From positions 1 to 21,014 of the forward strand of contig CAZTTG010000103.1 of the NCBI GenBank assembly GCA_964615935.1: 21,014 bases of DNA. Direction: 5' to 3'. Positions 6,866 through 15,750 of the stretch are shown here, one piece after another (the first letter of the stretch is position 1; each line of letters starts with the position of its first letter). The translations under genes and the position numbers were made by a program. A model generated the notes under the pieces. The model was not told the origin of the DNA, searched no databases, and saw nothing but the letters and a program-made list of their open reading frames with translations. Origin of the DNA: CAZTTG01 sp964615935 (GTDB lineage: Bacteria; Planctomycetota; UBA1135; GCA-002686595).

Positions 6866-7905
6866 TACGCACCGTCCCGGGTCTGGTAGTGCGTCGGCGC
6901 ATCGAAGGTCGTCCCGCCTCGCTCGAGCCATTCGGCGATCCAGTCGATCAGCTCGTCCAGGGAGACGTTCGGCGGACCGAACAGCGCCATGGCACGCGAG
7001 GCATCGCTGAGGAGCGCGGTCTCCGCCTCGCCCCCGGTGAGTATGGGCGTCTTGCCGAATTCCTCTCCGAAGCGCGCGGCCAGCGCGCGCACCGAGACCC
7101 GCTCGGGGCCGGTGACGTTGAGGATGCGCGGCGGGGATTCCGCGATCCCCAGGCAGGCCAGCGCGATCGCGTTCGCGTCCCCCTGCCAGATCGCGTTGAA
7201 GTGACCCATGGCGAGGTCGATCGGTCGTTCCTCGCGCACCTTGCGAGCGATGTCCAGGGGCACGCCGTAGCGCAGCTCGGCGGCGTAGTTCAGCCGGAGG
7301 ATCGTCGTCGGCGTGCCGGCCCGGCGGGAGAAGTGCTCGAAGACGCGCTCGCGGGCCAGGACGGATTGGGCGTACTCGCCGATCGGGGCGGGCGGCGTGT
7401 CCTCCGTCGCGCCCCCGCCGTCGACGGACACGAGGGGATACACGTTGCCGCTGGAGAAGACGACCGTCGGCCGGCCGGAGTAGCGCTCCGCCACCACCCC
7501 CGGCAAGCAGGCGTTGATCGCCCAGGTGACCGACTCGTCGCCGCGGGTGCCGAACTTCGTCCCCACCATGAAGATCACGGCGGCGGCATCCGGGAGCGCC
7601 GCGACCGCCTCGCGGTCAAGCAGGTCGCAGCGGAGGGCGCGCGCTCCCGCCTCCTCGATCTCCGCTCGCCGCTCAGGGCGGGTGAATCGCGACGCGGCGA
7701 TCACGGCGCTCCGGGAGCCGGAGCGATCGAGCGCCCGACGAGCCATCCGCGCCAGACTCGGCCCCATCTTGCCCCCGGCGCCCAGCACCAGGAGATCGCC
7801 GTCCAGCCCGGAGACCGCCTCCACGGCCGCCGCCGAGGGGTGGGACAGGAACTCCCCGAGCCAGGCCGGGGGTCCCTCTTCGCTCGATGTCGTCTGGCCG
7901 CGCAT
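6862..7905 (-). CDS. NAD-dependent epimerase/dehydratase-family protein (extended SDR-like)
   Basis: A 347-residue Rossmann-fold protein. The dinucleotide-binding loop LGAGGKMG is at 41-48, an acidic CDLLD segment at 93-97, SSGNVYP at 151-157, and a C-terminal substrate domain follows (NVTGPERVSVRALA). The extended SDR catalytic pair is normally Tyr-x-x-x-Lys. Here the segment is EYAQSVLARE (177-186), so Tyr178 is kept but Val182 occupies the Lys position. The enzyme may use a different proton relay or have another reaction. The ATG at 7903-7905 follows GGAAGAAG, a weak ribosome binding site. It is the first gene of a three-gene operon with the aldolase-like and sulfatase genes, and would supply an oxidised or epimerised sugar in that pathway (inference). 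Confidence 0.85.
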   Translation of the reverse strand: MRGQTTSSEEGPPAWLGEFLSHPSAAAVEAVSGLDGDLLVLGAGGKMGPSLARMARRALDRSGSRSAVIAASRFTRPERRAEIEEAGARALRCDLLDREAVAALPDAAAVIFMVGTKFGTRGDESVTWAINACLPGVVAERYSGRPTVVFSSGNVYPLVSVDGGGATEDTPPAPIGEYAQSVLARERVFEHFSRRAGTPTTILRLNYAAELRYGVPLDIARKVREERPIDLAMGHFNAIWQGDANAIALACLGIAESPPRILNVTGPERVSVRALAARFGEEFGKTPILTGGEAETALLSDASRAMALFGPPNVSLDELIDWIAEWLERGGTTFDAPTHYQTRDGAY

Positions 7906-7970
7906 CTTCTTCCGACTCCCCCGCCCTTGTTAAGCGCTTCGCAATCCGCCGGCAAGCACAAAAGGACCCT

Positions 7971-7999
7971 CTGATCGATCCCGACCGCCGCGCTAGAAT
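7971..7999 (+). promoter_or_regulatory. Possible promoter (CTGATC-17-TAGAAT)
   Basis: TAGAAT (7994-7999) resembles a -10 box, with CTGATC (7971-7976) 17 bases upstream as a weak -35. It lies in the 103-base divergent region between the epimerase-like gene and the toroid gene, 9 bases before the ATG at 8009, which would give an almost leaderless transcript. The evidence is the motif and position only. Confidence 0.25.
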
Positions 8000-8008
8000 G
8001 GCTCGATC

Positions 8009-9916
8009 ATGCTGGCTCGCCGCTCTGGCCGCGCTCACCTCCTCGGCGGCCTCCTGTCCTCGCTCCTCCTCTTCGGGACGGCCTTCTCGTGGACGCAGGA
8101 GGCGGAGACCGAGCAGGACCGGGCCGTGCTGCAGCCGCGCATCAACCGGGCCATCGACCGGGGCGTGGAGTACATCCTCTCCCGCCAGCACATGGACGGC
8201 TCGTGGGCCTACAAGTCGGCGGAGTACCGCAACGGGCAGACCGCGCTGTCGGTGTACACGCTGCTGAAGTCGGGGATCTCCTCCGATCACCACGCCATCC
8301 GGCGCGCCCTGGAGTTCCTGAGGTCCCACCCGCCGGTCAAGACCTACTCGGCCGCCTGCCAGCTCATGGCCCTGGCGGCGACCCGGCGCGACCAGCACCT
8401 GGGGTGGATGGAGGAGATCGTCGAGGACCTCCTGGACTGGCAGGCGGGCACCTGGGGCTACCCCCTGGGCAGCCTGGACCTCTCCAACACCCAGTACGCC
8501 GCCCTGGGCCTCCGGGCCGCCGCCCAGCGGGGGATCGCGATCCCGTTTCGGGCGTGGGAGAAGCTGGGCTCCAATGTGATCTCCTACCAGCACAACGACC
8601 TGGGCTTCGGCTACCGGCCGGGCCGGACATCGACGGGCTCGATGACCGCCGGCGGGGTCTCGGTCCTGTGCATCGTGCTCGAGCAGGTCGGCGTGGACGG
8701 CCCCCTGCCCCCCCGCCAGCGCAAGGCCATGGAGAAGGCCCGCGACGAGGGGCTGGCGTGGCTGGCGGAGAACTTCGCGGTGAACGCCAATCCGCAGCCC
8801 CACTCCGGGAAGCCCAACCAGCGCTGGCTGGAGTACTACCTCTACGGCCTCGAGCGCGTGGGTGGGCTGGCCGAGCTGGAGCGCATCGGTCCGCACGACT
8901 GGTACTGGGCCGGAGCCGCCTACCTGGTCGACGCCCAGAAGAAGGACGGCAACTGGGCCACGGCCTATGGCGAGAGCGAGCCCAACACCTGCTTCGCGCT
9001 CCTCTTCCTCGAACGCGCGACGGCGCCGCGCAGCGGACAGAGCCGACACCAGCGCAGGCAGCTGTACGGCGAGGACGATCCGGCCGCGGCGGTCAGCCTG
9101 AAGGCCAGCGGAGACAGCCCCCTGACCCTCTGGATCTCCTCCTTCGGGGAGGAGGCCCTCGCCGCCTGGAGGTGGCCCGAGGACGTCGAGCCCGGCCTGC
9201 GGGTCGCCACGGTCCGCTACCTCGCCGACGGGGAGATCGTCGCGGTCGTGGAGGGGAGCCGCGAGGAGCCCTCGGGCACCGGCCGCTTCGCCGTGCAGCA
9301 CCGGTTCTCCTCGACGGGCAAGCACCGGATCCTGGCCCGAGTGGAGGTCGCGCCGCCCGGGGCCGCCGACGGCGAGGGCCTCGTGCTGCTCGAGTCCGCT
9401 CCCCTGGAGGTGGACATCCGGGAGGTGCTCGAGCCCTGGATGATCGAGTACGCCAGCGACTCGACGCGCAACGAGCTGCAGGGGGCGCGCGTGGAGGTGA
9501 GCGCCAGCTCGCGGCACTCGAGCACCTGGAAGGCCTCCAACGCCATCGACGGCCGGGCCGCCACGGGGTGGCTGTGCAGCAAGAGCGACGAGACCCGGTC
9601 CATCGAGCTGGCCCTGCGGCGCCCAGTGAGGGCCAACACGCTGCTGCTGTCCCACGCCCGGCCCCGGCCCCAGAGCCTCTCCTACGCCGGACGCGCGACC
9701 GTGGTCGAGCTGGTGCTCAACAACCGCAAGACGCCCTTCCGGATCGAGATGGATCCCGACCATCCCGGCAAGACCGTGTGGAGCCTCGAACGCGCGGAGA
9801 GCGTCCGCAACCTGAAGCTGCGCATCGTGGACTTCAAGAAGGGCCGGGACTCGCGGGTCAGGGACCTGGTCGGCTTCGCCGAGATCGAGCTGCAGAACCG
9901 GCGCGACGACGGGTAG
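8009..9916 (+). CDS. Secreted prenyltransferase/terpene-cyclase-like toroid with C-terminal F5/8-like domain
   Basis: A 635-residue exported protein. Residues 1-28 form a signal peptide with arginines followed by a Leu-rich core. Residues about 40-340 are an alpha/alpha toroid of the prenyltransferase/squalene-cyclase repeat superfamily, with repeat edges DGSWAYK, AGTWGYP and DGNWATA. Residues about 370-470 look like beta-rich linker domains. Residues about 475-630 resemble a galactose-binding F5/8 (discoidin) domain (SASSRHSSTWKASNAIDG and a final GFAEIEL strand). No cyclase DxDD motif was seen, so terpene cyclisation is unlikely. Secreted toroids of this kind are common in planctomycetes and their substrate is unknown; binding or lysis of a polysaccharide or peptide is possible. 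It stands alone on this strand, convergent with the six-hairpin gene 28 bases away. Confidence 0.82.
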   Translation: MLARRSGRAHLLGGLLSSLLLFGTAFSWTQEAETEQDRAVLQPRINRAIDRGVEYILSRQHMDGSWAYKSAEYRNGQTALSVYTLLKSGISSDHHAIRRALEFLRSHPPVKTYSAACQLMALAATRRDQHLGWMEEIVEDLLDWQAGTWGYPLGSLDLSNTQYAALGLRAAAQRGIAIPFRAWEKLGSNVISYQHNDLGFGYRPGRTSTGSMTAGGVSVLCIVLEQVGVDGPLPPRQRKAMEKARDEGLAWLAENFAVNANPQPHSGKPNQRWLEYYLYGLERVGGLAELERIGPHDWYWAGAAYLVDAQKKDGNWATAYGESEPNTCFALLFLERATAPRSGQSRHQRRQLYGEDDPAAAVSLKASGDSPLTLWISSFGEEALAAWRWPEDVEPGLRVATVRYLADGEIVAVVEGSREEPSGTGRFAVQHRFSSTGKHRILARVEVAPPGAADGEGLVLLESAPLEVDIREVLEPWMIEYASDSTRNELQGARVEVSASSRHSSTWKASNAIDGRAATGWLCSKSDETRSIELALRRPVRANTLLLSHARPRPQSLSYAGRATVVELVLNNRKTPFRIEMDPDHPGKTVWSLERAESVRNLKLRIVDFKKGRDSRVRDLVGFAEIELQNRRDDG

Positions 9917-9944
9917 GAGCCGGCGGCCCGGTTCGAGGGGCGCC

Positions 9945-11183
9945 TCACCTGGCGCGGTCTTCGAGCAGCCGGCGCGCGCCGGCCAGGGGCATGGTCGCGC
10001 TGGCGACGTAGTCCCGGCGCACGGTGTGCTCCCCGAGGACCCACTCGTTGACGCCCCGCTGCTGGTAGTCCGCCACGAGGTCCAGGATCGTCCGACGGGC
10101 GAGCTTCGGATCGACGCGGTCGAGGGTATTGGCGAACCACCCCGTCGCCACGCCCCAGTGGGCGCCGTTCTGGTAGGCGTCCCTACGGCCGGCGGCCTCC
10201 CAGTACTCGCCGCCGGGAAGGTGCCGGATCTGGCCATGCTGGACGATCTGGTCATAGTGCGCCTGGAAGTAGCGCGCGACGCACGAGGCCTGCGCGTCGT
10301 CGGCCACCCCGAGGTGAACGGCGAAGGCCGAGCCCCAGACGTCGGGCTGCGCGCAGCGCAGCGTGGCCGCGCGGAACAGCCCGACATCATCCTCCCAGAG
10401 GACCTCCCGGACCGCGCCGGCCAGTCTCCGCGCCTGCGCCGAGAAGCCGGCGGCCTCCTCGTCGCGACCGAGCGCGCGTGCGAGCTCGGAGAGGCGACCG
10501 GCCGCCTCGATCCAGAGCAGCGAGCCGAACAGCAGGTCCCCCTGCTTGCGGACCGTGTCGCTGAAGCCATAGGGACAGCGGTCCCATCCCTCGGGCTCGA
10601 TCCGCACCAGGCCCGTCTCGGGATTGCGCGGCACGGCGTTCATGGCCGCCACGAGCTTCTCGATGATGACCTCGAGGAGCTCGAGGTCGGCGAGGCGCCG
10701 GTGGGTGTGCCAGGCCACGGCGACCGTGAAGGGTCCCCCGTCCACGACCGGATTCTCACCCATGGTTCCGTAGCCGGGCATGTAGATGGGCGTGCCGTCG
10801 TACTTCACGCAGTCCACGCCGCTGCCGTCCTCCCCGACGGCGTTCGCGAAGAGCAGGCAGGCATCGCGGAGCTCCTCCTGCGTGAAGGCCCCCGAGCAGC
10901 CCTCCAGCATGTAGGCGTAGTCGCGCAGCCAGAACGCCTCGTAGCCGATACCGACCTGCGGCGGGAAGGCGCCCATGCCGCTGGCCATCTCGCGCCGGGA
11001 CGCGCGGATCAGCCTCCGCGACTCCGCCTCCAGCCATTCGATGGCCTCCTCGAGGCTCGCTGGAGAGCGCTCGGCCTGGGCATCGGGATCGGCAGGCATT
11101 GGCGCCGGCTCCCCCTGCCGGTCGGGCTCCGCGGTTCCGGCGAGTAGGAGCAGGGCGGCGAGAGACGAGGCGGCTGACTTCAT
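9945..11183 (-). CDS. Exported six-hairpin glycosidase-like protein
   Basis: A 412-residue exported protein with signal peptide MKSAASSLAALLLLAGTA. The body looks like an (alpha/alpha)6 six-hairpin glycosidase, with GYEAFWLRDYAYMLEG at 80-95, VRKQGDLLFGSLLWIEAAGR in the middle, and HWGVATGWFANTLDR and GVNEWVLGE near the end. Such folds occur in trehalase-, glucosidase- and rhamnosidase-type families; I cannot place it in a numbered GH family or name the catalytic acids with certainty (Asp88 of WLRD is one candidate). GGGAGGG at 11190-11196, six bases before the ATG at 11181-11183, decides the start. It is the last gene of an operon, 29 bases after the GH172 gene, so it probably acts on the same extracellular glycan. 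Confidence 0.75.
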   Translation of the reverse strand: MKSAASSLAALLLLAGTAEPDRQGEPAPMPADPDAQAERSPASLEEAIEWLEAESRRLIRASRREMASGMGAFPPQVGIGYEAFWLRDYAYMLEGCSGAFTQEELRDACLLFANAVGEDGSGVDCVKYDGTPIYMPGYGTMGENPVVDGGPFTVAVAWHTHRRLADLELLEVIIEKLVAAMNAVPRNPETGLVRIEPEGWDRCPYGFSDTVRKQGDLLFGSLLWIEAAGRLSELARALGRDEEAAGFSAQARRLAGAVREVLWEDDVGLFRAATLRCAQPDVWGSAFAVHLGVADDAQASCVARYFQAHYDQIVQHGQIRHLPGGEYWEAAGRRDAYQNGAHWGVATGWFANTLDRVDPKLARRTILDLVADYQQRGVNEWVLGEHTVRRDYVASATMPLAGARRLLEDRAR

Positions 11184-11212
11184 GGGGAACCCTCCCGATC
11201 GAGCGCCGGACA

Positions 11213-12829
11213 TCAGTCGTACAGGACCGGCTCCTCGCGCCAGTCCCTCTCCCTGTCGTAGCCGAAGGCGGCGACGCGGGGGCGCCGCTCCCGCAACCGC
11301 ACCGAACTCACCCCGAGGTAGCCGCCGGAGGAGGAGGGATTCTGGCCGACGCACTCCAGCCGCAGCGTGTACACGCCGGGGTCGGGCCAGAAGTCGATCA
11401 GGTGGAACTCCGCCACCTCGGGCCGGGCCGAATACAGGTCCACCGGATCGCCGAGCGGAACGCCGTCCAGGAAGGGCTGGTAGACGCCGTAGTCGTAGGA
11501 GCGCGTCAGCTCCAGCACCAGGCGCAGGGGCTCCTTGCGCTCGACCTCGAGGGGGATCTCCACCCAGGCCTCCTCGCGGCTCTCGGGCTTGAAGAAGAGC
11601 TGCCCGCCGGATTCCAGGTAGCGCGCGCCCTCCTGCACGCGGGCCTGGCCGGCGCCGTGGTGCGCATCGCCGACGAAGTCCTTCCCCCATACCAGCACGC
11701 GCTCGATGCCGGGAAGCCGGCGCTCGGCCGCCGGAGGCACCTCGCAGAACTTCGTGCTCGGCCCCATCTGGTACCAGTAGGCCACGCTGCTGAAGTCATC
11801 CTGCCGCTCGTTCCAGCTGTGCGCCCGGTGCTCCGCGTTCTCGTCGGGCGACATCCAGCCGAAGGTCTCGAAGGTCATCTTGATGCCGGTGTTGAAGACC
11901 AGCGGGTCGTGGACGTGCCAGCGGTAGCTGCAGGTCATGTGGCCGAGTTTCATGTCCGGATCGCTGACGTAGGGCACGCCGAAGTACGGGGTGCTGTTCT
12001 CCTTCAGCCCCCAGGCCGACAGGAAGTAGTCCTCGGTGCCCGTGCCGCGGATCGAGGGCCGCCCCTCGCCGTCGATGTAGATCTTCTCGTCCCCCTCGCC
12101 GAACCAGGCGGGGCTCCGCGTTCGCACCGAGTAGACCGTCCCGACGTAGTACCCCCGCCCCTTCGTCTCGCAGACCAGGTAGTCCTCGCCGCTGCGGGCG
12201 GGGTACTCCTGCCGGTAGCGGGCGCAGAAGTACATCGCGTTCTCGGGCAGGGACTCCTTCTTGATCCAGTCGACGTTGTTGTAGAGCTTGCGGATGGGCT
12301 TGGTGCTCTGGTTGACCACCTCGATGCGCGCCGATTCGCGGAAGGGCATGTGCCAGAAGCAGTTGTAGGAGTCGGCGTCCTCGACGATCACCGGGACGCT
12401 GATCACCTCCATGCGCTTGCCGAAGCAGCAGGCGAAGAAGTCACCCACGGGGGCCTCGACGTCGGGCTCCTCCCGCCCGTCCCAGAAGATCCGCAGCAGC
12501 ATCTCCTGGTGGTTCGCGGCTCCGTCGGTGACCCAGAAGTGGGGCTCGTGCAGGAAGGTCATCCAGATGTGCGTGATCACGCCCGGCCCCTGGAGGTCGG
12601 CCATGACGTAGGTCTCACCGGCCTCGATCCGATCGGGACGGTCCTTGTTGTTCAGGCCGTCGTACAGGTCGTCCTCCACCCAGACGTTGGAGCCGACGCG
12701 CATGCTGCGCCCCTCCTCCCAGCGGGTCAGGGCGTCCAGCGCCTGGCCGGAGACCACCGAGGGGAGCGTCCCCACGGCGACCAGGGTGGCGACGATCCAG
12801 CTCCAGCAACGCATCTGGCGGCCAGGCAT
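11213..12829 (-). CDS. GH172 (DUF2961) family glycoside hydrolase
   Basis: DUF2961 proteins make up GH172, whose characterised members act on alpha-fructofuranosyl or D-arabinofuranosyl linkages. The 538-residue product has a signal peptide (residues 6-30) and the family's jelly-roll core. Two acidic residues stand where the family's catalytic pair is expected: E245 in FGEGDEKIYID and E266 in GTGTEDYF. Their 21-residue spacing equals that of the pair I recall from the characterised difructose-dianhydride enzyme. The C-terminal part (about 410-530) is a beta-rich domain that closes the fold. AGGAGGAG at 12835-12842, five bases upstream of the ATG at 12827-12829, supports the start. It is the middle gene of the operon with the anchored carboxypeptidase-regulatory-like protein and the six-hairpin protein. 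A furanose-containing glycan is the likely substrate (inference). Confidence 0.9.
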   Translation of the reverse strand: MPGRQMRCWSWIVATLVAVGTLPSVVSGQALDALTRWEEGRSMRVGSNVWVEDDLYDGLNNKDRPDRIEAGETYVMADLQGPGVITHIWMTFLHEPHFWVTDGAANHQEMLLRIFWDGREEPDVEAPVGDFFACCFGKRMEVISVPVIVEDADSYNCFWHMPFRESARIEVVNQSTKPIRKLYNNVDWIKKESLPENAMYFCARYRQEYPARSGEDYLVCETKGRGYYVGTVYSVRTRSPAWFGEGDEKIYIDGEGRPSIRGTGTEDYFLSAWGLKENSTPYFGVPYVSDPDMKLGHMTCSYRWHVHDPLVFNTGIKMTFETFGWMSPDENAEHRAHSWNERQDDFSSVAYWYQMGPSTKFCEVPPAAERRLPGIERVLVWGKDFVGDAHHGAGQARVQEGARYLESGGQLFFKPESREEAWVEIPLEVERKEPLRLVLELTRSYDYGVYQPFLDGVPLGDPVDLYSARPEVAEFHLIDFWPDPGVYTLRLECVGQNPSSSGGYLGVSSVRLRERRPRVAAFGYDRERDWREEPVLYD

Positions 12830-12879
12830 CCGAGCTCCTCCTGTTGCGGTCGACGGTTCTGTGGAACCGAGCGGCGGGA

Positions 12880-15672
12880 CTACCGCCGCATCTGCTCCTC
12901 CATCCGGCGCAGGGTCTCCCACTCTACCGTGAGCTCGAACTCCTGCTCGCCGGGGACGTCCTCCACCACGGCATCCCGGGGACGGCCGATGAAGCGCGGG
13001 ACCTGGTAGGCCGGGGCGGAGGCCGACGCGTCGCGGAGGGTGGCGTGCACCCAGTAGCGACCGGGGCGATCGAGGATGGCCCGGACCTCGCCGGTCGCGT
13101 CGAAGTCGTCCGCGCTGACATAGGCCGGTCCGTGCAGGGGGCGGACGCCGTCCTTCGCGTCCGGCGGAGCGCCGCGGAAGGCGAAGCGGGCGCCGAGCAC
13201 CAGGGGCGGGTCGGGGAGGGTCCCGTCCCGCACGAGGCGCAGGCGCACCGGCAGGCCGGGCCCCAGCTCGATCGTGCGATCCGCGGCGATGCCGGGCACC
13301 CGGACGGCGCGCAGGCCCGGGTGGGAGATGTCCGCCGTGAGCGGACGGCGCAGACCCAGGATGCGGACCCGGCCGCGCCGGTCGGAGGCGTGGTTGCCCG
13401 CCACTTCGGATGCATCCGGTCCGGCGCGGAGCATCACCTGGGCGTCGGCCACCGGATCCCCGGCCGGACCGAGCAGCGTGAGCTCGACGTCCATCAGCAT
13501 CCCGCGCAGGTCGATGCCCTGCAGGCGCGGATCCCGCTCCGTCTCCCCCGGCAGGATGCGCAGGCCGTGGATCTCGACCAGGGGCTGGAGCATGCGAAAG
13601 CCCGAGACGCGCAGGCCCGCCTCGCCCGGCTCCAGCGAATCCGAGCCGAAGCTGCCGTCGCGCTTCACCGGGATGGGGATCCGTTTCGCGTACCGCACGC
13701 GGGTCTCGGAAGGGCCGTCCCGGGAGCTGCGGCGGACCGGCTCCTCGACGGGATCGCGCAGGAGGTGGATCGCGAGCCGATCCGGGTCGATGTCGTCGTC
13801 CAGCAGGAGATAGCCCTCGATCCCGCCGGGCCGCACCATGCACAGGCTCAGGCCGCGGGCGCCGGCCAGGAAGGAGACCCGCTCCGAGGGCGGGAGGCCG
13901 GGCTTGCGCGCGCTGACCCCCAGCTCGCCGCTGCGGTCGCACCAGCCGCGGCTCTCGAAGCGGCCCTCCGCATCGGTCTCGCCCTGGACGTCGTGGATCC
14001 AGTACCAGCGCCAGCTCTCCCGGTCCTGACGGCCGCGCTGGCGCGTGGCGCGCTCGAAGTGCAGCTTCGCGCCCTCGACCGGCCGGCCCAGATCATCGAC
14101 CACCCTGCCGGCGGCGACCAGCGGCGGCGCCTCGAGCTGGATCTCGCCCAGATCGGTGACCCCCCGCGGGAGCGGGCGCGAGAGGTCGACCTTCGCGCGC
14201 GCGTGGGCATTCCACTCCTCGCGGTGGAGCACGATCTCGAGGATCCGGGACCCCCCCGGCGGTGGATCGTCGACCAGCTCGACGCGGAACTCTCCGTCCC
14301 CGTCCGTCGGCAAGGGCACGTGCTGCGAGCGGACCGTCGGGCCGCCGGCGATCGTCATGGTCCCGCTCAGGGCGCGCGAGCGGAGCAGCCGCCTCTCGGA
14401 GTCGCGCACGCGTCCGGTCACGACCGGGCGCTCGCCGGCGATCGCCAGCTCGATCGTGACCTCCTGGCCCGGCCGCACCGGGCCGGCCGCGCACCGGACC
14501 ACCGGGCCGCTCAGGCCCGGCCAGAAGCCGCGGACCTCGAGCTCCAGGCCCAGCCCGACGAAGGGGAAGACGGCGCGCCCCTCGACCGGCCAGGCGCGTC
14601 CGATGGGGCTGCCCGGGTGGACGGCCGCGGCCTGCGCCCCGGCCTCGACGGGCCACAGCGAGGCCCACGGCCTCCAGCTCGAGGCCGACTCCCCCGGCAC
14701 CTCGGGCATGGTCACCACCACGCGGCCGGTCGGGCCGGGCAGGACCAGCCGGATGGGCTCCTGGGGGGGCTCCTCCGGATCGAGGACCGCCTCGATGCGG
14801 CGCTCCAGGGGGATGGGCAGGTAGGCGAGGACGATGGCGCCCCCCCCCGCGCTGCCCAGGTGGACGAAGCGCTGGGCATTCTCGAAGAGGGCGATGCCCT
14901 CCTCGCCCTCGGTGTTCGCGGAGGCGAGCGTGTTCGGCACCCGCTGCTGGGGGCCGAGCAGGCGCCCGATCGAGACGGGCACGCCGGCGATGGGTCGGTC
15001 GTCGCCATCCACCACCTGCACCGCCAGGCTGAAGCGGGCGGCCACGGTGAGGAGCACCGGCTGGGGGGCGTCGGGCTCGACCCAGCGGCGGCCGTCGAGG
15101 GGTAGGCCCCGGTCCCGCGCAGCGGGATCGGATCGATCCAGTGGATCGATCCGAAGGGGACCCCCGGAGCTCGCGTGTACCAGCCGGAGCTCGCGCGCGC
15201 TCGGTAGGACCACCTCGCCGGCATCGTCCGTCTCCAGGGAACGTGCGAGCTCGTCGAGGAGCCGGTCCTCGTCCTCGATGTCGGGCCGCAGCTCGTCCTT
15301 CTGCCAGCGGTGGTACTCGTCGAGGTCCAGGAAGCGGACCAGCGCGCCGGGCACCGGCTCCTGCCGGCTCCCGGTCACGACCCGCAAGCGGATCCCCTCG
15401 GTGGGTCGCAGACCGGCGGTGGAGCGCCGGGTCTCGGAGGGGCTCGGCGCATCCACCTCATCGCTCGCGTCCGGCGCGGCCTCTCCCGGAGCCTCCACCA
15501 CCGGATCCGGGCCCACCAGCCGATCCGGCCGGCCGAGCGCGATGAGCTCGGCGGGCGCACCGGGGCCGGCGAGCTCCCCGCTCCCCCCGCCCTCCATCGA
15601 GCGCAAGAGGATCAGGAGACCCACGGCGATGGCCGCGACGGCCAGCGCCGCCGCCAGGAACGCGATCCGCAT
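12880..15672 (-). CDS. Membrane-anchored protein with repeated carboxypeptidase-regulatory-like domains
   Basis: A 930-residue protein with an N-terminal membrane segment (residues 4-23) that is either a signal anchor or an uncleaved signal peptide. A Pro/Asp/Glu-rich linker (about 30-90) leads to a chain of beta-sandwich units of the carboxypeptidase-regulatory/transthyretin-like type. Recognisable unit starts are GIRLRVVTGSRQEPVPGALV (93-112), LAVQVVDGDDRPIAGVPVSI (216-235), VTGRVRDSERR (418-428), AAGRVVDDLGRPVEGAKLHF (520-539) and ELTLLGPAGDPVADAQVMLR (730-749). Units of this type (x-V-x-D-x-x-G-x-P-V-x-G-A) are structural, not catalytic. GGAAGGG at 15679-15685, six bases before the ATG at 15670-15672, supports the start. 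It is the first gene of the operon, and could hold or present the two secreted glycosidases or bind the substrate. No enzymatic domain is seen. Confidence 0.78.
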   Translation of the reverse strand: MRIAFLAAALAVAAIAVGLLILLRSMEGGGSGELAGPGAPAELIALGRPDRLVGPDPVVEAPGEAAPDASDEVDAPSPSETRRSTAGLRPTEGIRLRVVTGSRQEPVPGALVRFLDLDEYHRWQKDELRPDIEDEDRLLDELARSLETDDAGEVVLPSARELRLVHASSGGPLRIDPLDRSDPAARDRGLPLDGRRWVEPDAPQPVLLTVAARFSLAVQVVDGDDRPIAGVPVSIGRLLGPQQRVPNTLASANTEGEEGIALFENAQRFVHLGSAGGGAIVLAYLPIPLERRIEAVLDPEEPPQEPIRLVLPGPTGRVVVTMPEVPGESASSWRPWASLWPVEAGAQAAAVHPGSPIGRAWPVEGRAVFPFVGLGLELEVRGFWPGLSGPVVRCAAGPVRPGQEVTIELAIAGERPVVTGRVRDSERRLLRSRALSGTMTIAGGPTVRSQHVPLPTDGDGEFRVELVDDPPPGGSRILEIVLHREEWNAHARAKVDLSRPLPRGVTDLGEIQLEAPPLVAAGRVVDDLGRPVEGAKLHFERATRQRGRQDRESWRWYWIHDVQGETDAEGRFESRGWCDRSGELGVSARKPGLPPSERVSFLAGARGLSLCMVRPGGIEGYLLLDDDIDPDRLAIHLLRDPVEEPVRRSSRDGPSETRVRYAKRIPIPVKRDGSFGSDSLEPGEAGLRVSGFRMLQPLVEIHGLRILPGETERDPRLQGIDLRGMLMDVELTLLGPAGDPVADAQVMLRAGPDASEVAGNHASDRRGRVRILGLRRPLTADISHPGLRAVRVPGIAADRTIELGPGLPVRLRLVRDGTLPDPPLVLGARFAFRGAPPDAKDGVRPLHGPAYVSADDFDATGEVRAILDRPGRYWVHATLRDASASAPAYQVPRFIGRPRDAVVEDVPGEQEFELTVEWETLRRMEEQMRR

Positions 15673-15750
15673 CGATTGCCCTTCCGCGGGAGGGGACGAC
15701 CCGCCCCCCCAGCCTATTCCGGGGGGTGGTGCATCCATTACGGTATCCGA

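Noticed and set aside
9945..11690. Longer N-terminus for the six-hairpin gene
   Set aside because: The extension overlaps the GH172 gene out of frame, while a good ribosome binding site and signal peptide fix the start at 11183.
12830..13942. 909-codon version of the GH172 gene
   Set aside because: The extra 371 codons lie over the 930-aa protein in another frame; the ribosome binding site AGGAGGAG and signal peptide fix the start at 12829.
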